Source: Ignavibacteriota bacterium
GTDB lineage: Bacteria > Bacteroidota > Ignavibacteria > Kapaibacteriales > UBA961
NCBI GenBank assembly: GCA_016197185.1
Contig: JACPWH010000123.1
Coordinates: 1-34,739, forward strand
Reading direction: 5' to 3'
DNA length: 34,739 nucleotides
The notes under the pieces were generated by a model. That model did no database searches and was not told the origin of the DNA. It saw only the letters and a list, made by a program, of their open reading frames with translations. Position 1 is the stretch's first letter; each line of letters opens with the position of its first letter. Below, in pieces: positions 10,001-18,901 of the stretch. The position numbers and the translations under genes are program-made.

Positions 10001-10144
10001 ATTTCCATACCGCTCAATGAATTCCTTATAAAAGGGGAGCATAGCATCGAACTTGATGTTTCAAAACTTAATATCGGGACATATCTTTTGATTCTTCAGA
10101 CTCCTAATGAGTATGTGGCAAGAGTGCTGCATATTCAGAAGTAA
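7010..10144 (+). CDS. Large secreted protein: glycine-rich N-terminal region, tandem PKD-like repeats, cohesin-like domain (tentative), T9SS C-terminal sorting domain
   Basis: Signal peptide MKILFSLIALVFSAIVVNA; GGGGGNQHNAGGGGGANGGNGGMGG; repeated Y.W.PS.GL...........T..Y.V.V.DSNGC; C-terminal LTIINILGQTI...GEHSIELDVSKLNIGTYLLILQT...ARVLHIQK. Confidence 0.88.
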   Translation: MKILFSLIALVFSAIVVNAQPTVISGVVNSYTKVTSINYCTKTLGVTSTAGFSAGDKAIIIQMKGAEIDTANSSNFGSISGFNEAGNFEFVTIESITANNIRLKYLLGQNYNPNGAVQLVRLPKDITTAWVQGDPLTAPAWDGSTGGVLALEAQGAIDIRGSIDVSGKGFRGGDLNTGSIIQYNLPDYKSAITANRGGGKGESIIDVDSFSTASRGAPANGGGGGNQHNAGGGGGANGGNGGMGGREYYTSSPGLLNGGVGGHKLDFIGLNPKIFMGGGGGAGHQNDGVGTKGVAGGGIVILKTGVLVGRGNIIAANGNSQTINAQNDGAGGGGGGGTVFLHVDRITSPVRVEAYGGKGGNSNNSVTQGHGTGGGGGGGWITVSSGQLLDSIIPTLNGGNAGIILNTTNTFAAEAGQAGGTKIGWTIPESNLNPVIAQVAKDTVICPGGVASIGKRAIGGRQPYSYSWSPSLGLDNSSAEFPNASPLVSTPYTVTVTDSTGCKNQAQVYVRIHEKQIVSAGTDTAVCLGASVQLQANGRGIFQWTPLIGLNNSTIANPIATPTATTDYHLIVIDSNGCMSEDSMTVIVYPLPIVSISTIDTSICDGESIVISASGNSGATPYSYVWSPSTGVSDVRAQSPVFSPKATTSYSVTVIDANGCIANSSVTIHISPLPNVDAGASTNICYGDTTQLSGTGGISFSWSPSLGLSSTTIANPLAFPTQTMMYYLTSKNSNGCVSTDSVLVTVYPLPQIPVLTIASDTITSTVAYPVKQYMWSLDGVLIPFQNQKNLIAKQSGKYSLTVIDMNGCLSASLPIDVTLGSGTLALDDMCAYPGEIVHIPIRLLDALSVTETNATDIEMTLRFNSTILLPLGQDFLDNRVENGERIVRFRTPIVLGGNGLLRTMKFGVALGNDTATTIRITDYSSIGGRIYLSADTGVFCVLGICREGGARLYSSNGSSTSFIFNNPLPSEKTITLTMKTWETGITKLTIINILGQTISIPLNEFLIKGEHSIELDVSKLNIGTYLLILQTPNEYVARVLHIQK

Positions 10145-10199
10145 TTATGATTGATGTAAATTACTTGGGGCAATGCCAAGAGAACATTGTAAGAAAAAG

Positions 10200-10240
10200 A
10201 AAAACGCCTTGCAGAATTATTCTGCAAGGCGTTTTTCTTT
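10200..10240. terminator. Bidirectional Rho-independent terminator between convergent genes
   Basis: AAAAACGCCTTGCAGAA-TTA-TTCTGCAAGGCGTTTTT. Confidence 0.88.
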
Positions 10241-10253
10241 AGAGTGATATGTG

Positions 10254-13200
10254 TTACTTTACAATCACCACATTTTTTTCCAGCGTGTATTTCCCTGAAA
10301 CCATTCTAAGGGTATATGAACCTGAACTTAGTAGTTCCACAGGGATTCTCACTTGATAATTGCCCGCATCGAATATTGATTTTGCAAGCGTAAGGGTTTT
10401 TGCACCGGTAGCATCGGTAAGTGTTAATTCAGTAAGTCTTTGAGAAGGAATCATGAATTCTACAGTTCCGCTTGTTGTTCTGATTGGATTTGGGTTTACA
10501 GAAAGATTGAATCCATTTGCATCATTACCGATTCTGCGGATGTCTTCGTTCACTCCGGTTGAAGTTGTAGCTATACCAATGATTTGAGCTTCATACGGAG
10601 TATTGTTATTATCGTAAAAAATAATAGTAGCAGTATCGTTACCCGGTTTTTTTGGAAGAAAATCAACCTGCAATTGATACTCTGCTCCTACAGGGATAGT
10701 AAATGGATATGCTACGTTCCATCCGACTGCTTCGAAAGGGGTATCTTCAAGAGCTTTAATATGATTATCACTCATAATGATAGCATCTTCATCTGAGATA
10801 TTTCTTAATGTAATGGAGCCTGTCATTTTTTGATTAACTAAGCACTTCATGAAGCTGTTGGTTGTTTTGAGAAAAGCGTTTCCATTTGCAGTACCATGCA
10901 GCTCTATGATGCTGACAGGTACATTATCATTTGTTGTAAAAGAAATGGTAGCACTGTATGTACCTTTTGCTTTCGGTACAAAATCCACTTGAAGGTTGAT
11001 TGTATCTCCCGGTTTAAGAGTAACCGGATATTTTAAATTCCAATCTACTGCTTCGAAAGGTGTTCCTGCAAGCGATGTTGAGTGATTATCTCCAATTACT
11101 ATAATATCAATTTCCCCAGTATTAGTCAATCCGATGGTTTTACATTCTGTGCGTGTGTTTGCATTTTTAGTTGGGTAGGTAAAACCTCTTGCAGAGATAT
11201 TCGGTTTCGTAGTTACAACCTCTGCTTTAAGTGCTGTTGTGTAACTAAAACTGCAAGAATCGCCTACACCAATTCTGTCTTTGTAGGTAGCGTTTATGGT
11301 ATTTGAAAACGTAACTTTTAACTCAATTGTCTCGCCCGGTGCAAGTATAAATGGAAGGGTTACATGTTCCAAAATAAATCCCTGGTCGCCTTTTTCAAGT
11401 TCGATGCGTACTATTGTTAGGGGTTTATTGTATTGATTAGTGATTGTAACAGTCTTTGCACTGTCTTGTTTTGCAGTAACCAATCCGAAATCCCCCCCAT
11501 CTTTTATTGAAACCGAAGGCATTGCAATAGCTGTATAATCGACTATGATTGTAGTGTCATTCCCACGTCTGTCCGCAAAATGAAGTACGGCATGAGCATC
11601 TTTTGACTTATCGATCACATTCAAAGACCAGTCGGTTGACCGAGACAGTCCTGCTATATAAGGTGTTGTTTGCCCATAGGTAAACTTGTAATTGAAAGTG
11701 GATTCCGAGCCCATTGATATAAGTCCCAAATTAGAACGCATTGTCGGGTCTTCGGGATAATCCATAACAGAGGCGTTGGTAATTGAACCGTCACAAGTTT
11801 GCACCCATGCTGAGGTATGTGGCTTAGATGTATCTGTAGTAGTACCAATATCAGCCAGTGCAGTTCCTACAGGGAAGCCGTAAGAGTCATAACTGCCAAA
11901 TCCGTATCCATACGCTGTAAACTTTGCTTCCGAGCGCAAGCGATATATACCGTCACCAGGTAATACAATCTGTTTACAAGCGTAAATTGCTCCGTCAACC
12001 GGTACACCGAATATTTGCCCCCTATTGGCACCAAATACCTTGCTTACCTTTTCCCATACAAATTGACCGTTCTTAACAGAAGCGAATTCCATATCATCAG
12101 GTATTGTACTGTCGGCAGTCACCTTGTAAATCAAGTTGATATAGTGAACCTTAAAATTATTATTACCGGTTACTGACCCGGGGGTGCAAAAAACAACTTC
12201 CTTTTGATACTGCTCCAAAGGGGTAAGGACAAGTTGGAACGGATCACTCGAAACGTTGTCATCGCTTTGTCCTGAATTGTATTCCACTACATAAATTGGT
12301 TTGTCGGCTGAAATAACTACACTTTTCGGATCACCGTCGAACGATCTGCGTTCAACAAAGCCGTCATCAAGTTTGCGTGTTTGTTTGGGTATTACTAACC
12401 ACTCCTGTCCATCCCTATAGACCTTAGTATTCTTTTCCTTTGCAAAAATCCTTATAATAGGGTTTTTCCTCCTTCCGAAAAAGGGTGTAACGTGATATTC
12501 TTTCCCCCATGTATAGGCAGGTATTTCCATTTCACAGATGAAATCACAAGCATATACTCCTGCAGGAACATTTGCACATTGGTTGCCTGACACAACACCT
12601 ACGGGTTTTGTTGAGGTAATGGTACTTCCAGAAATGTCTTGGAGGTCTCCATTGCTTGCAAAGCAAAGAACATCCCCTTTATTGAGGGTAAATTTTTTCT
12701 CTTTACCGGGTTTCAATCCACCCGAGGTTTCTGACTGGAGAGTGCCTCCCATTACAAATGTAACTTCAGTCTCGTCGTATGCGGCTGAAATGGTGGTTTC
12801 ACTCACTAATTGATAGCCGGACCCAACAGCAGTATATTGAGGATAAGCAGCAACAATATATTCCGTTCCAAGTGCGTTTTCAGGCAATGCCAGAAAACCG
12901 TCACTTGTATAAGAGTAGCGGGTTAATCCATAAACAATAACAGGTGATTCTGTAAATACATGAACAGCAGCTTGTTTGTAAACTTGTTCGACAGGAGCTG
13001 CATCGCGTCCGGCTTTTAGAAACGGCTGTGCAATCCCCGTAGGAATAATAAACTCCACAACATCGTTTGCTTCAACAGTTTTTACAGCTATCCAATTCTT
13101 TCCCGGTACTTCTACAGTAACGGTTTGTTTTTTATTCGATGCTACAAATACTTTACACGCATTATTTCCTCCGGCTGATTCATCTTCATAACACGGAGGA

Positions 13201-13349
13201 AACGAGAAGTAAAAGTTTGTCCCTGCATTAGTAGGGGCTTTTAGAAGATTGGTTAAATCTTGGGCTGAGGTAATTGTATTCTGTTTTTGAGCCACTGCAA
13301 GTGACAAGGATAACAGAAAAATTGATAAAAACGCGGAAAAACGTTTCAT
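10254..13349 (-). CDS. Large secreted protein: IgGFc-binding-like N-terminal domain, choice-of-anchor-D-like repeats, T9SS C-terminal sorting domain
   Basis: Signal peptide MKRFSAFLSIFLLSLSLAVAQ; TNFYFSFPPCYEDES..NACKVFVAS and ALGTEYIVAAYPQYT (IgGFc_binding-like); repeated TNTGEIDIIV..L..TPFEAVDW....PVTLKPGDTINLQVDFVPKAKGTYSATISF; C-terminal NPIRTTSGTVEFMIP..LTLTDATGAKTL...IPVELLSSGSYTLRMVSG. Confidence 0.85.
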   Translation of the reverse strand: MKRFSAFLSIFLLSLSLAVAQKQNTITSAQDLTNLLKAPTNAGTNFYFSFPPCYEDESAGGNNACKVFVASNKKQTVTVEVPGKNWIAVKTVEANDVVEFIIPTGIAQPFLKAGRDAAPVEQVYKQAAVHVFTESPVIVYGLTRYSYTSDGFLALPENALGTEYIVAAYPQYTAVGSGYQLVSETTISAAYDETEVTFVMGGTLQSETSGGLKPGKEKKFTLNKGDVLCFASNGDLQDISGSTITSTKPVGVVSGNQCANVPAGVYACDFICEMEIPAYTWGKEYHVTPFFGRRKNPIIRIFAKEKNTKVYRDGQEWLVIPKQTRKLDDGFVERRSFDGDPKSVVISADKPIYVVEYNSGQSDDNVSSDPFQLVLTPLEQYQKEVVFCTPGSVTGNNNFKVHYINLIYKVTADSTIPDDMEFASVKNGQFVWEKVSKVFGANRGQIFGVPVDGAIYACKQIVLPGDGIYRLRSEAKFTAYGYGFGSYDSYGFPVGTALADIGTTTDTSKPHTSAWVQTCDGSITNASVMDYPEDPTMRSNLGLISMGSESTFNYKFTYGQTTPYIAGLSRSTDWSLNVIDKSKDAHAVLHFADRRGNDTTIIVDYTAIAMPSVSIKDGGDFGLVTAKQDSAKTVTITNQYNKPLTIVRIELEKGDQGFILEHVTLPFILAPGETIELKVTFSNTINATYKDRIGVGDSCSFSYTTALKAEVVTTKPNISARGFTYPTKNANTRTECKTIGLTNTGEIDIIVIGDNHSTSLAGTPFEAVDWNLKYPVTLKPGDTINLQVDFVPKAKGTYSATISFTTNDNVPVSIIELHGTANGNAFLKTTNSFMKCLVNQKMTGSITLRNISDEDAIIMSDNHIKALEDTPFEAVGWNVAYPFTIPVGAEYQLQVDFLPKKPGNDTATIIFYDNNNTPYEAQIIGIATTSTGVNEDIRRIGNDANGFNLSVNPNPIRTTSGTVEFMIPSQRLTELTLTDATGAKTLTLAKSIFDAGNYQVRIPVELLSSGSYTLRMVSGKYTLEKNVVIVK

Positions 13350-13602
13350 AAAAAGGTCTCCAAAGTTAAGTGAAAAACGCAGTGTGGATTTGATAAAGCA
13401 ACTTACAATTTATTATAAAAATATGCAAGAATATTTTTTACAAGTGCTATTTTCAAGAATCTCAAGTGCTGTTATGCAGGTGTACTCTATTGTAAGTGCA
13501 GTCGAGTGAATCACTTTGTGAGTTACAGGGGGAGATGCTCCCAATCAAGTAAAAATATTACTTATATTATAAACAGGAATGTCAGTTTGAATATATCATT
13601 TA

Positions 13603-14487
13603 TCATTTTGAAGCTGATTCCCAAGTCATAGGTTTTGTAACAATAATATCCATCGAAATATCAAGAGCAGGAGCTGAGTGAGTGATTGCTCCAATGGATA
13701 TAAAATCAACTCCTGTTTCAGCAAATTCACGGACATTACTGAGGGTAATACCTCCCGATGCTTCAGTTTCGTATCTTTTATCCACAAATTCAACAGCTTT
13801 TTTCATGAGTTCCGGTGTAAAATTATCGAACATAATACGATGGATACCTCCGCACTCAACTACTTCCCACACATCCCTGAACGTTTGGGTTTCCACTTCG
13901 ATTTTGATACGGTCATTATGAAGTTCTTCATGACATTTTTTGATAGCTGCATGTATTCCTCCTGCAGCAGCTATATGGTTATCTTTTATCATGACCATGT
14001 CAAAGAGCCCGATACGATGATTGTGCGATCCACCGGTTTTAGCGGCATATTTATCTAAAAGTCTCCAACCCGGGATGGTTTTTCGTGTATCAAGTATGAT
14101 TGCCCCTGTGCCTTCTACAGCTTTTACAAATCGACTTGCATTGGTTGCAACACCGCTCATCCTTTGAAGAAAATTAAGTGCTGTTCTTTCCCCGGATAGC
14201 AATGCAAGACTCGAACCCTCAACTCTTGCGATAACTGTTCCTGCGGTTACTTCAGCTCCTTCTTCAACGAGTGCATACCAATTAATATCCGGTGATAGGT
14301 CTTGAAATACAAGTTCGGCTATACGTAGTCCGCAAATAATACCCGGCTGTTTTACAATAACAGATGCGCCTGCAAGTGAGTCTTCGTGAAATATACTTTC
14401 AGTTGTTATATCCCCGTCGCCGATATCCTCGTGAAGAGCAATCTGTATTAAGCGTATGATGGAGGCATCGTGAAGTCCGTAGAGCAT
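13603..14487 (-). CDS. nadC: Nicotinate-nucleotide pyrophosphorylase (carboxylating)
   Basis: IQIALHEDIGDGDITTESIF, SGERTALNFLQRMSGVAT, ILDTRKTIPGWRLLDKYAAKTGGSHNHRIGLFDMVMIKDNHI. ATG at 14487 preferred over 14535. Confidence 0.96.
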   Translation of the reverse strand: MLYGLHDASIIRLIQIALHEDIGDGDITTESIFHEDSLAGASVIVKQPGIICGLRIAELVFQDLSPDINWYALVEEGAEVTAGTVIARVEGSSLALLSGERTALNFLQRMSGVATNASRFVKAVEGTGAIILDTRKTIPGWRLLDKYAAKTGGSHNHRIGLFDMVMIKDNHIAAAGGIHAAIKKCHEELHNDRIKIEVETQTFRDVWEVVECGGIHRIMFDNFTPELMKKAVEFVDKRYETEASGGITLSNVREFAETGVDFISIGAITHSAPALDISMDIIVTKPMTWESASK

Positions 14488-14716
14488 AAGGTTTAACGGC
14501 AGTAAATGAAAAAATAGTATTCTCCTGTAACACAAATATACAGGATTAAGAGGATTTACACGTGAAATGAATCATAGTTTTTTTTGGGAAAGACTTAAAT
14601 CTATTTGTCAATATAAATATTTATTATATTTTTGAGTATGTATGTATCTAAAATGTTAAAAAGCACTTAGATATTTTATAAAAACTGTATTGTACCTATT
14701 TTATTTTGGAGCTGTT

Positions 14717-17362
14717 ATGTTCAAAAGATACTCAATAATTAAAGAGATGGCACTTGTAGTAGCCATTTCACTTTTTGCTCTGAGCAATGCTTATTCTCAG
14801 TGGACAAAGCTTGATGCACCAACACCTTTGGTGACTTATAATGCACTTGCTTCTCAGGTTTATTTAGACGGGACATTGTATATGTTCGGCGGGGCACCCG
14901 GTTTAAGTCAGGCTACAAATGGTGCATGGTCGTTAGATACTAAAACCCCGGGTGCTCAGTGGAAGACATTAGCTTCGATGCCTAAACCTCGAATGGATGG
15001 TTATGCAGCAGCAGTTAATGGTAAAATCTATATTGTTGGAGGGGATTACATTAATGGTAATACGCGTATTACAACACCGGAAGTACTTGAATATGATCCT
15101 GCTGCCGATACATATACAGTTAAAGCAACAATGAAAACTGCTACGTATGGTATGTCTGGGGCAGTAGTTGATAATAAAATCTATGTTATAGGTGGTATCG
15201 CTGCAAATGCTTTTTCAAATATTACACAAGTATATGATCCTTCAACAAACACTTGGAGTAATTCAACCGCATGTACATTAGCTTCCATTTATTCAACTGC
15301 AACTGCTATTGGTAATGATATTTATCTTATTGGTGGAATCTACAGTAATTCAGGTATTAATTCAGCATCAGCTTCAGTACTAAAAGGCACAGTGAGCGGA
15401 GCTACAATTACTTGGAAAAAATTAGCTGATTTCCCTCTTGGTGTTTATAGTGCAGCTTCAGGATCAGCAAATGGAAATTTATTTGTAGCCGGAGGAGCCA
15501 ATGGTAATAATGTAACTATATCTTCGATGTATAAGTATGATATTGCAAATGGAAAATGGAGCTCATCCTTCACAATGCCTGTTGCAACTTATCATGTTCA
15601 TAACATGGTTGGCGACGGGACATCACTATACTATATCCATGGAAGTGATAATCCGGATACATATAAATTTGTAGATGGAGCACCTGTACCTATTATCAAT
15701 TTGAATTCATTATCTCTTGATTATAAACTCAAAACGGGAACTAACGGTTCGAAAACACTTGTTGTACGAAATCTTGGTACACTTGAATTAGATGTTACGA
15801 TCTCAGTTCCTTCTACTGATAAATGGCTGACAAGTGAATCCGGGGAGATAATTGTAGATCCGGGAGCATCTTTCGATGTCGTTATGAATGTTAACCCTGC
15901 TTCCATGACTGAGGGGACATATACATCTTCAATTACATTAACATCAAATGATCTTCCACATAAGACCATAATAGTTCCGGTTAAGATGTCTCTTGTCGAT
16001 ATTGTTGCAAAACGCCTTCCTTTGTTGGAGGTATTTACTTCTTCTACATGCGGTCCATGTAAACCAGGTAATGAAAATCTTAATAATGTTATCACTCCAA
16101 TCGACAGAAGTAACTACACTGTATTGAAGTTTCAACAGGACTTCCCGGGTACCGGTGATCCATATGCTACAAACGAGACTATTAATAGAAGAGACTTTTA
16201 CTCAATTAATAGTATTCCCCGCATGGAGGTAGATGGAGGATGGGACGGCAATGCAAGTAGTTTTACAAAACCGGTTCTAGACGCAGCTACCAGCCAAACT
16301 TGCTTTTTGAATTGGAAAGCAAATTATACAGTTACCGGTAATACAGTTAATGTTACTGCAATACTTGACCCACTTGTGGATATTAATGAGCCGAACATGA
16401 AAATATATGTTGCTGTTATGGAAAAACTAACAGTAAAGAATAAAGCATCAAATGGCGAAACCCAATTTGAAGATGTTGTAAAGAAAATGCTTCCAAATGA
16501 AAATGGAAGTGATTTGGATCCAATGTACAAAGGTGTAAAGGTTGCAAAAAGATTTGAATATACATTCCCGGGAACGTACCGTTTACCTGCGAACGGTCAA
16601 GCAGCAAATCGTATTAAGCTTGCCTCTGAAAATACAGTAGAAGACATGACAAACTTAGAGGTAGTTGTGTGGGCGCAAAATTCTGTAACACACGAAGTCT
16701 ATAATTCAGGTTGGGCAGTAGAAGGTCCTGCAGAGAAAATGCCAACATTAACAAGTGTCTCTACTGTTAAATTTGATAAGATTCTTAACGGTAAAACAAA
16801 AGAATTGCCTGTTGAAATATCTAATACAGGTGATGCAGACCTTACCATTACAAAAATTGAAATAGATGGTGATAATGTATTCACTAAACAAGCTATTTCT
16901 TTGCCAATTGTCTTGCATCCCGGGGATAAGCAAAGCCTTTCAGTTACGTTTTCTCCTAATGCTGTAAAAGTATATAGCGGAACTCTCAAAATGTATTCTA
17001 ATAATAATAATCAAACTGATATTCCTACTACGATTGTTTTATCGGGTGAGGGAAGTGCACCTGCAGGTGTGTTTACCCCATCTGAAGAAGCTAAAACAAT
17101 ACTCTCATTAAGAACAGCACCTAATCCTACTACGGATAAATCGACTCTTAGCTATACTGTTGGGGGTACTGTTTCACAGATTGTAGAAATCTACATGGTT
17201 AATTCCTTAGGACAGCGAGTGTTGGAACTTGGTTCACAACAATGTGCACCAGGAAACTACACTGTTGCTATTAATCCTGCAAATATTTCAAGTGGAAGTT
17301 ATAGAATTATCGTTCATACTTCAGAAGAAAGCGTTCAACTTCCTTTTGTCATTAACCGTTAA
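14717..17362 (+). CDS. Secreted Kelch-repeat protein with Omp28-like thioredoxin-fold domain, choice-of-anchor-D-like domain and T9SS sorting domain
   Basis: Kelch repeats (MDGYAAAVNGKIYIVGGDY, YGMSGAVVDNKIYVIGGI); LLEVFTSSTCGPCKPGNENLNNVI (CxxC, Omp28-like); VEISNTGDADLTITKIEIDGDN...LHPGDKQSLSVTFSP; C-terminal PNPTTDKSTLSYTVGG..VEIYMVNSLGQRVLELGSQ...GSYRIIVHT. Confidence 0.88.
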   Translation: MFKRYSIIKEMALVVAISLFALSNAYSQWTKLDAPTPLVTYNALASQVYLDGTLYMFGGAPGLSQATNGAWSLDTKTPGAQWKTLASMPKPRMDGYAAAVNGKIYIVGGDYINGNTRITTPEVLEYDPAADTYTVKATMKTATYGMSGAVVDNKIYVIGGIAANAFSNITQVYDPSTNTWSNSTACTLASIYSTATAIGNDIYLIGGIYSNSGINSASASVLKGTVSGATITWKKLADFPLGVYSAASGSANGNLFVAGGANGNNVTISSMYKYDIANGKWSSSFTMPVATYHVHNMVGDGTSLYYIHGSDNPDTYKFVDGAPVPIINLNSLSLDYKLKTGTNGSKTLVVRNLGTLELDVTISVPSTDKWLTSESGEIIVDPGASFDVVMNVNPASMTEGTYTSSITLTSNDLPHKTIIVPVKMSLVDIVAKRLPLLEVFTSSTCGPCKPGNENLNNVITPIDRSNYTVLKFQQDFPGTGDPYATNETINRRDFYSINSIPRMEVDGGWDGNASSFTKPVLDAATSQTCFLNWKANYTVTGNTVNVTAILDPLVDINEPNMKIYVAVMEKLTVKNKASNGETQFEDVVKKMLPNENGSDLDPMYKGVKVAKRFEYTFPGTYRLPANGQAANRIKLASENTVEDMTNLEVVVWAQNSVTHEVYNSGWAVEGPAEKMPTLTSVSTVKFDKILNGKTKELPVEISNTGDADLTITKIEIDGDNVFTKQAISLPIVLHPGDKQSLSVTFSPNAVKVYSGTLKMYSNNNNQTDIPTTIVLSGEGSAPAGVFTPSEEAKTILSLRTAPNPTTDKSTLSYTVGGTVSQIVEIYMVNSLGQRVLELGSQQCAPGNYTVAINPANISSGSYRIIVHTSEESVQLPFVINR

Positions 17363-17396
17363 TTCAGAAATACAGGTAATTGTTGAGTGTGTTTTT

Positions 17397-17433
17397 AAAC
17401 AGCCGTACTATATATAGTTCGGCTGTTTTATTT
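17397..17433 (+). terminator. Rho-independent terminator
   Basis: AAACAGCCG-tACTATATATAGTt-CGGCTGTTT followed by TATTTT; loop itself self-complementary. Confidence 0.75.
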
Positions 17434-17461
17434 TGTAAATTCATTTTTCCAGCAAAACAGT

Positions 17462-17493
17462 TTGCCACAAAGAATAGGATTTCGTATTTTTGC
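17462..17493 (+). promoter_or_regulatory. Bacteroidota-type promoter for the tRNA gene
   Basis: TTG-N20-TATTTTTG immediately upstream of the tRNA (consensus -33 TTG, -7 TAnnTTTG). Confidence 0.65.
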
Positions 17494-17507
17494 AATCCAA
17501 ACAATAT

Positions 17508-17580
17508 GCGCCTGTAGCTCAGCTGGATAGAGCAACAGCCTTCTAAGCTGTGGGTCGCAGGTTCGACTCCTGCCGGGCGT
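17508..17580 (+). tRNA. tRNA-Arg (anticodon TCT)
   Basis: Cloverleaf: GCGCCTG acceptor with CGGGCGT; ACAGC-CTTCTAA-GCTGT anticodon arm; GCAGG-TTCGACT-CCTGC T arm. CCA not encoded. Confidence 0.95.
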
Positions 17581-17589
17581 ACTGGATTT

Positions 17590-17632
17590 AAGCCCTTTGT
17601 AAATTTTAGGTTTACGAAGGGCTTTGTTTTTG
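17590..17632 (+). terminator. Terminator of tRNA transcript
   Basis: AAGCCCTT...AAGGGCTT hairpin followed by TGTTTTTG. Confidence 0.7.
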
Positions 17633-17710
17633 TGGAGGAGTAAAATCTAAAAGATTATTTTGATATATAGTTGATTTTATGGGAATGAAAACCATGTAAA
17701 ATCAATATAT

Positions 17711-17760
17711 TTTAAAAAGAGACAGCCCATTTTATTCCGAATGGGCTGTCTCTTTTTAAA
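17711..17760. terminator. Strong bidirectional hairpin terminator
   Basis: TTTAAAAAGAGACAGCCCAT-tttattccga-ATGGGCTGTCTCTTTTTAAA; long perfect inverted repeat, upstream of the 3' end of purC. Confidence 0.8.
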
Positions 17761-17846
17761 ATATGATGTTCTTTTGCGATGCTTTTACAAGATATTACAT
17801 CATCAACTGTATGTAATATAAAAGACTTTGATTGTATTTTCTCTAT

Positions 17847-18731
17847 CTACTTCGTCAACCGGTCAAAAGCTTCCTGGTATTTTTGCTTTACTAAAGCAAT
17901 AATATTATCAGGGAGCGGAGGCGGAGGCGGCTGTTTATTCCAATTCAACGTTTCTAAATAATCACGCAGAACTTGTTTGTCGAAATTAGTTTGTGTTTTG
18001 CCGGGTTGGTATTCTTCCGCAAGCCAATATCGGGATGAATCGGGGGTAAGTGCTTCGTCAATCAAAATTAAATCACCGTTTGGCAATGTTCCGAATTCAA
18101 ACTTTGTATCGGCTAAAATAATATTCCGTTCACGTGCATAATCAGATGCAAATTTATAAAGTTGTAATGATAACTCACGAGCTTTTGAGGCAAGCTCTTT
18201 ACCGCAGATTTTCTCTGCTTCTGCAAAAGAAATATTCTCGTCATGTCCTGTTTCAGCTTTGGTTGCAGGTGTGAAAATTGGTTCAGGAAGTTTGGAAGAT
18301 TCAACCAAACCGTCAGGTAAAGAAATTCCACACACAGTTTTTGAAGCAGAATATTCTTTCCATCCCGAGCCTGCTAAGTATCCGCGAACTACACACTCAA
18401 TAGCCAATGGCGTTGTCTTACGCACAAGCATCGAACGTCCTTCGAGTTGCTCAGAATATGGTGAACATTCCGCAGGATATTCTTTTACATTGGATGTAAT
18501 AAGATGATTAGGAACAATTGATTTCGTAATATCAAACCAGAATAACGAAAGATTTGTAAGGATTGCACCTTTGCCGGTAATCGGATTATCCATTACCACA
18601 TCAAAAGCGGACATTCTATCCGAAGCTACCATCAAAAGCGAATCTCCAAGATCATAAACATCGCGAACTTTACCCCGTCGAAAAAGTGTAAGTGTAGGGA
18701 AATCGGACTTAAAAAGTGCATCAGAAGCCAT
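17847..18731 (-). CDS. purC: Phosphoribosylaminoimidazole-succinocarboxamide synthase
   Basis: RRGKVRDVYDLGDSLLMVASDRMSAFDVVM, CVVRGYLAGSGWKEY, ILADTKFEFGTLPNGDLILIDEALTPDSSRYW. Confidence 0.97.
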   Translation of the reverse strand: MASDALFKSDFPTLTLFRRGKVRDVYDLGDSLLMVASDRMSAFDVVMDNPITGKGAILTNLSLFWFDITKSIVPNHLITSNVKEYPAECSPYSEQLEGRSMLVRKTTPLAIECVVRGYLAGSGWKEYSASKTVCGISLPDGLVESSKLPEPIFTPATKAETGHDENISFAEAEKICGKELASKARELSLQLYKFASDYARERNIILADTKFEFGTLPNGDLILIDEALTPDSSRYWLAEEYQPGKTQTNFDKQVLRDYLETLNWNKQPPPPPLPDNIIALVKQKYQEAFDRLTK

Positions 18732-18901
18732 AAGAAAAAATTGAAAGTTGAAATACTGTTAAAAATGTAAGTTTACTGTTAAATATAAGACAAAATTACC
18801 AAGAGTTAAAATTCTATTTCCTCACGTTGGCCGAAACTGCTAAGTTTGTGAATGAAAAACTAATAAACATCTACTGTTTTACATTCGTATATATTATAAT
18901 T

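Noticed and set aside
13441-13473. Direct repeat CAAGTGCT ... CAAGTGCT in the nadC/10254-13349 spacer
   Set aside because: Only 8 bp, two copies; too short to support a regulatory claim.
15721-16095. 124-aa antisense ORF within the Kelch/Omp28 gene
   Set aside because: Antisense to conserved domains; no independent evidence.
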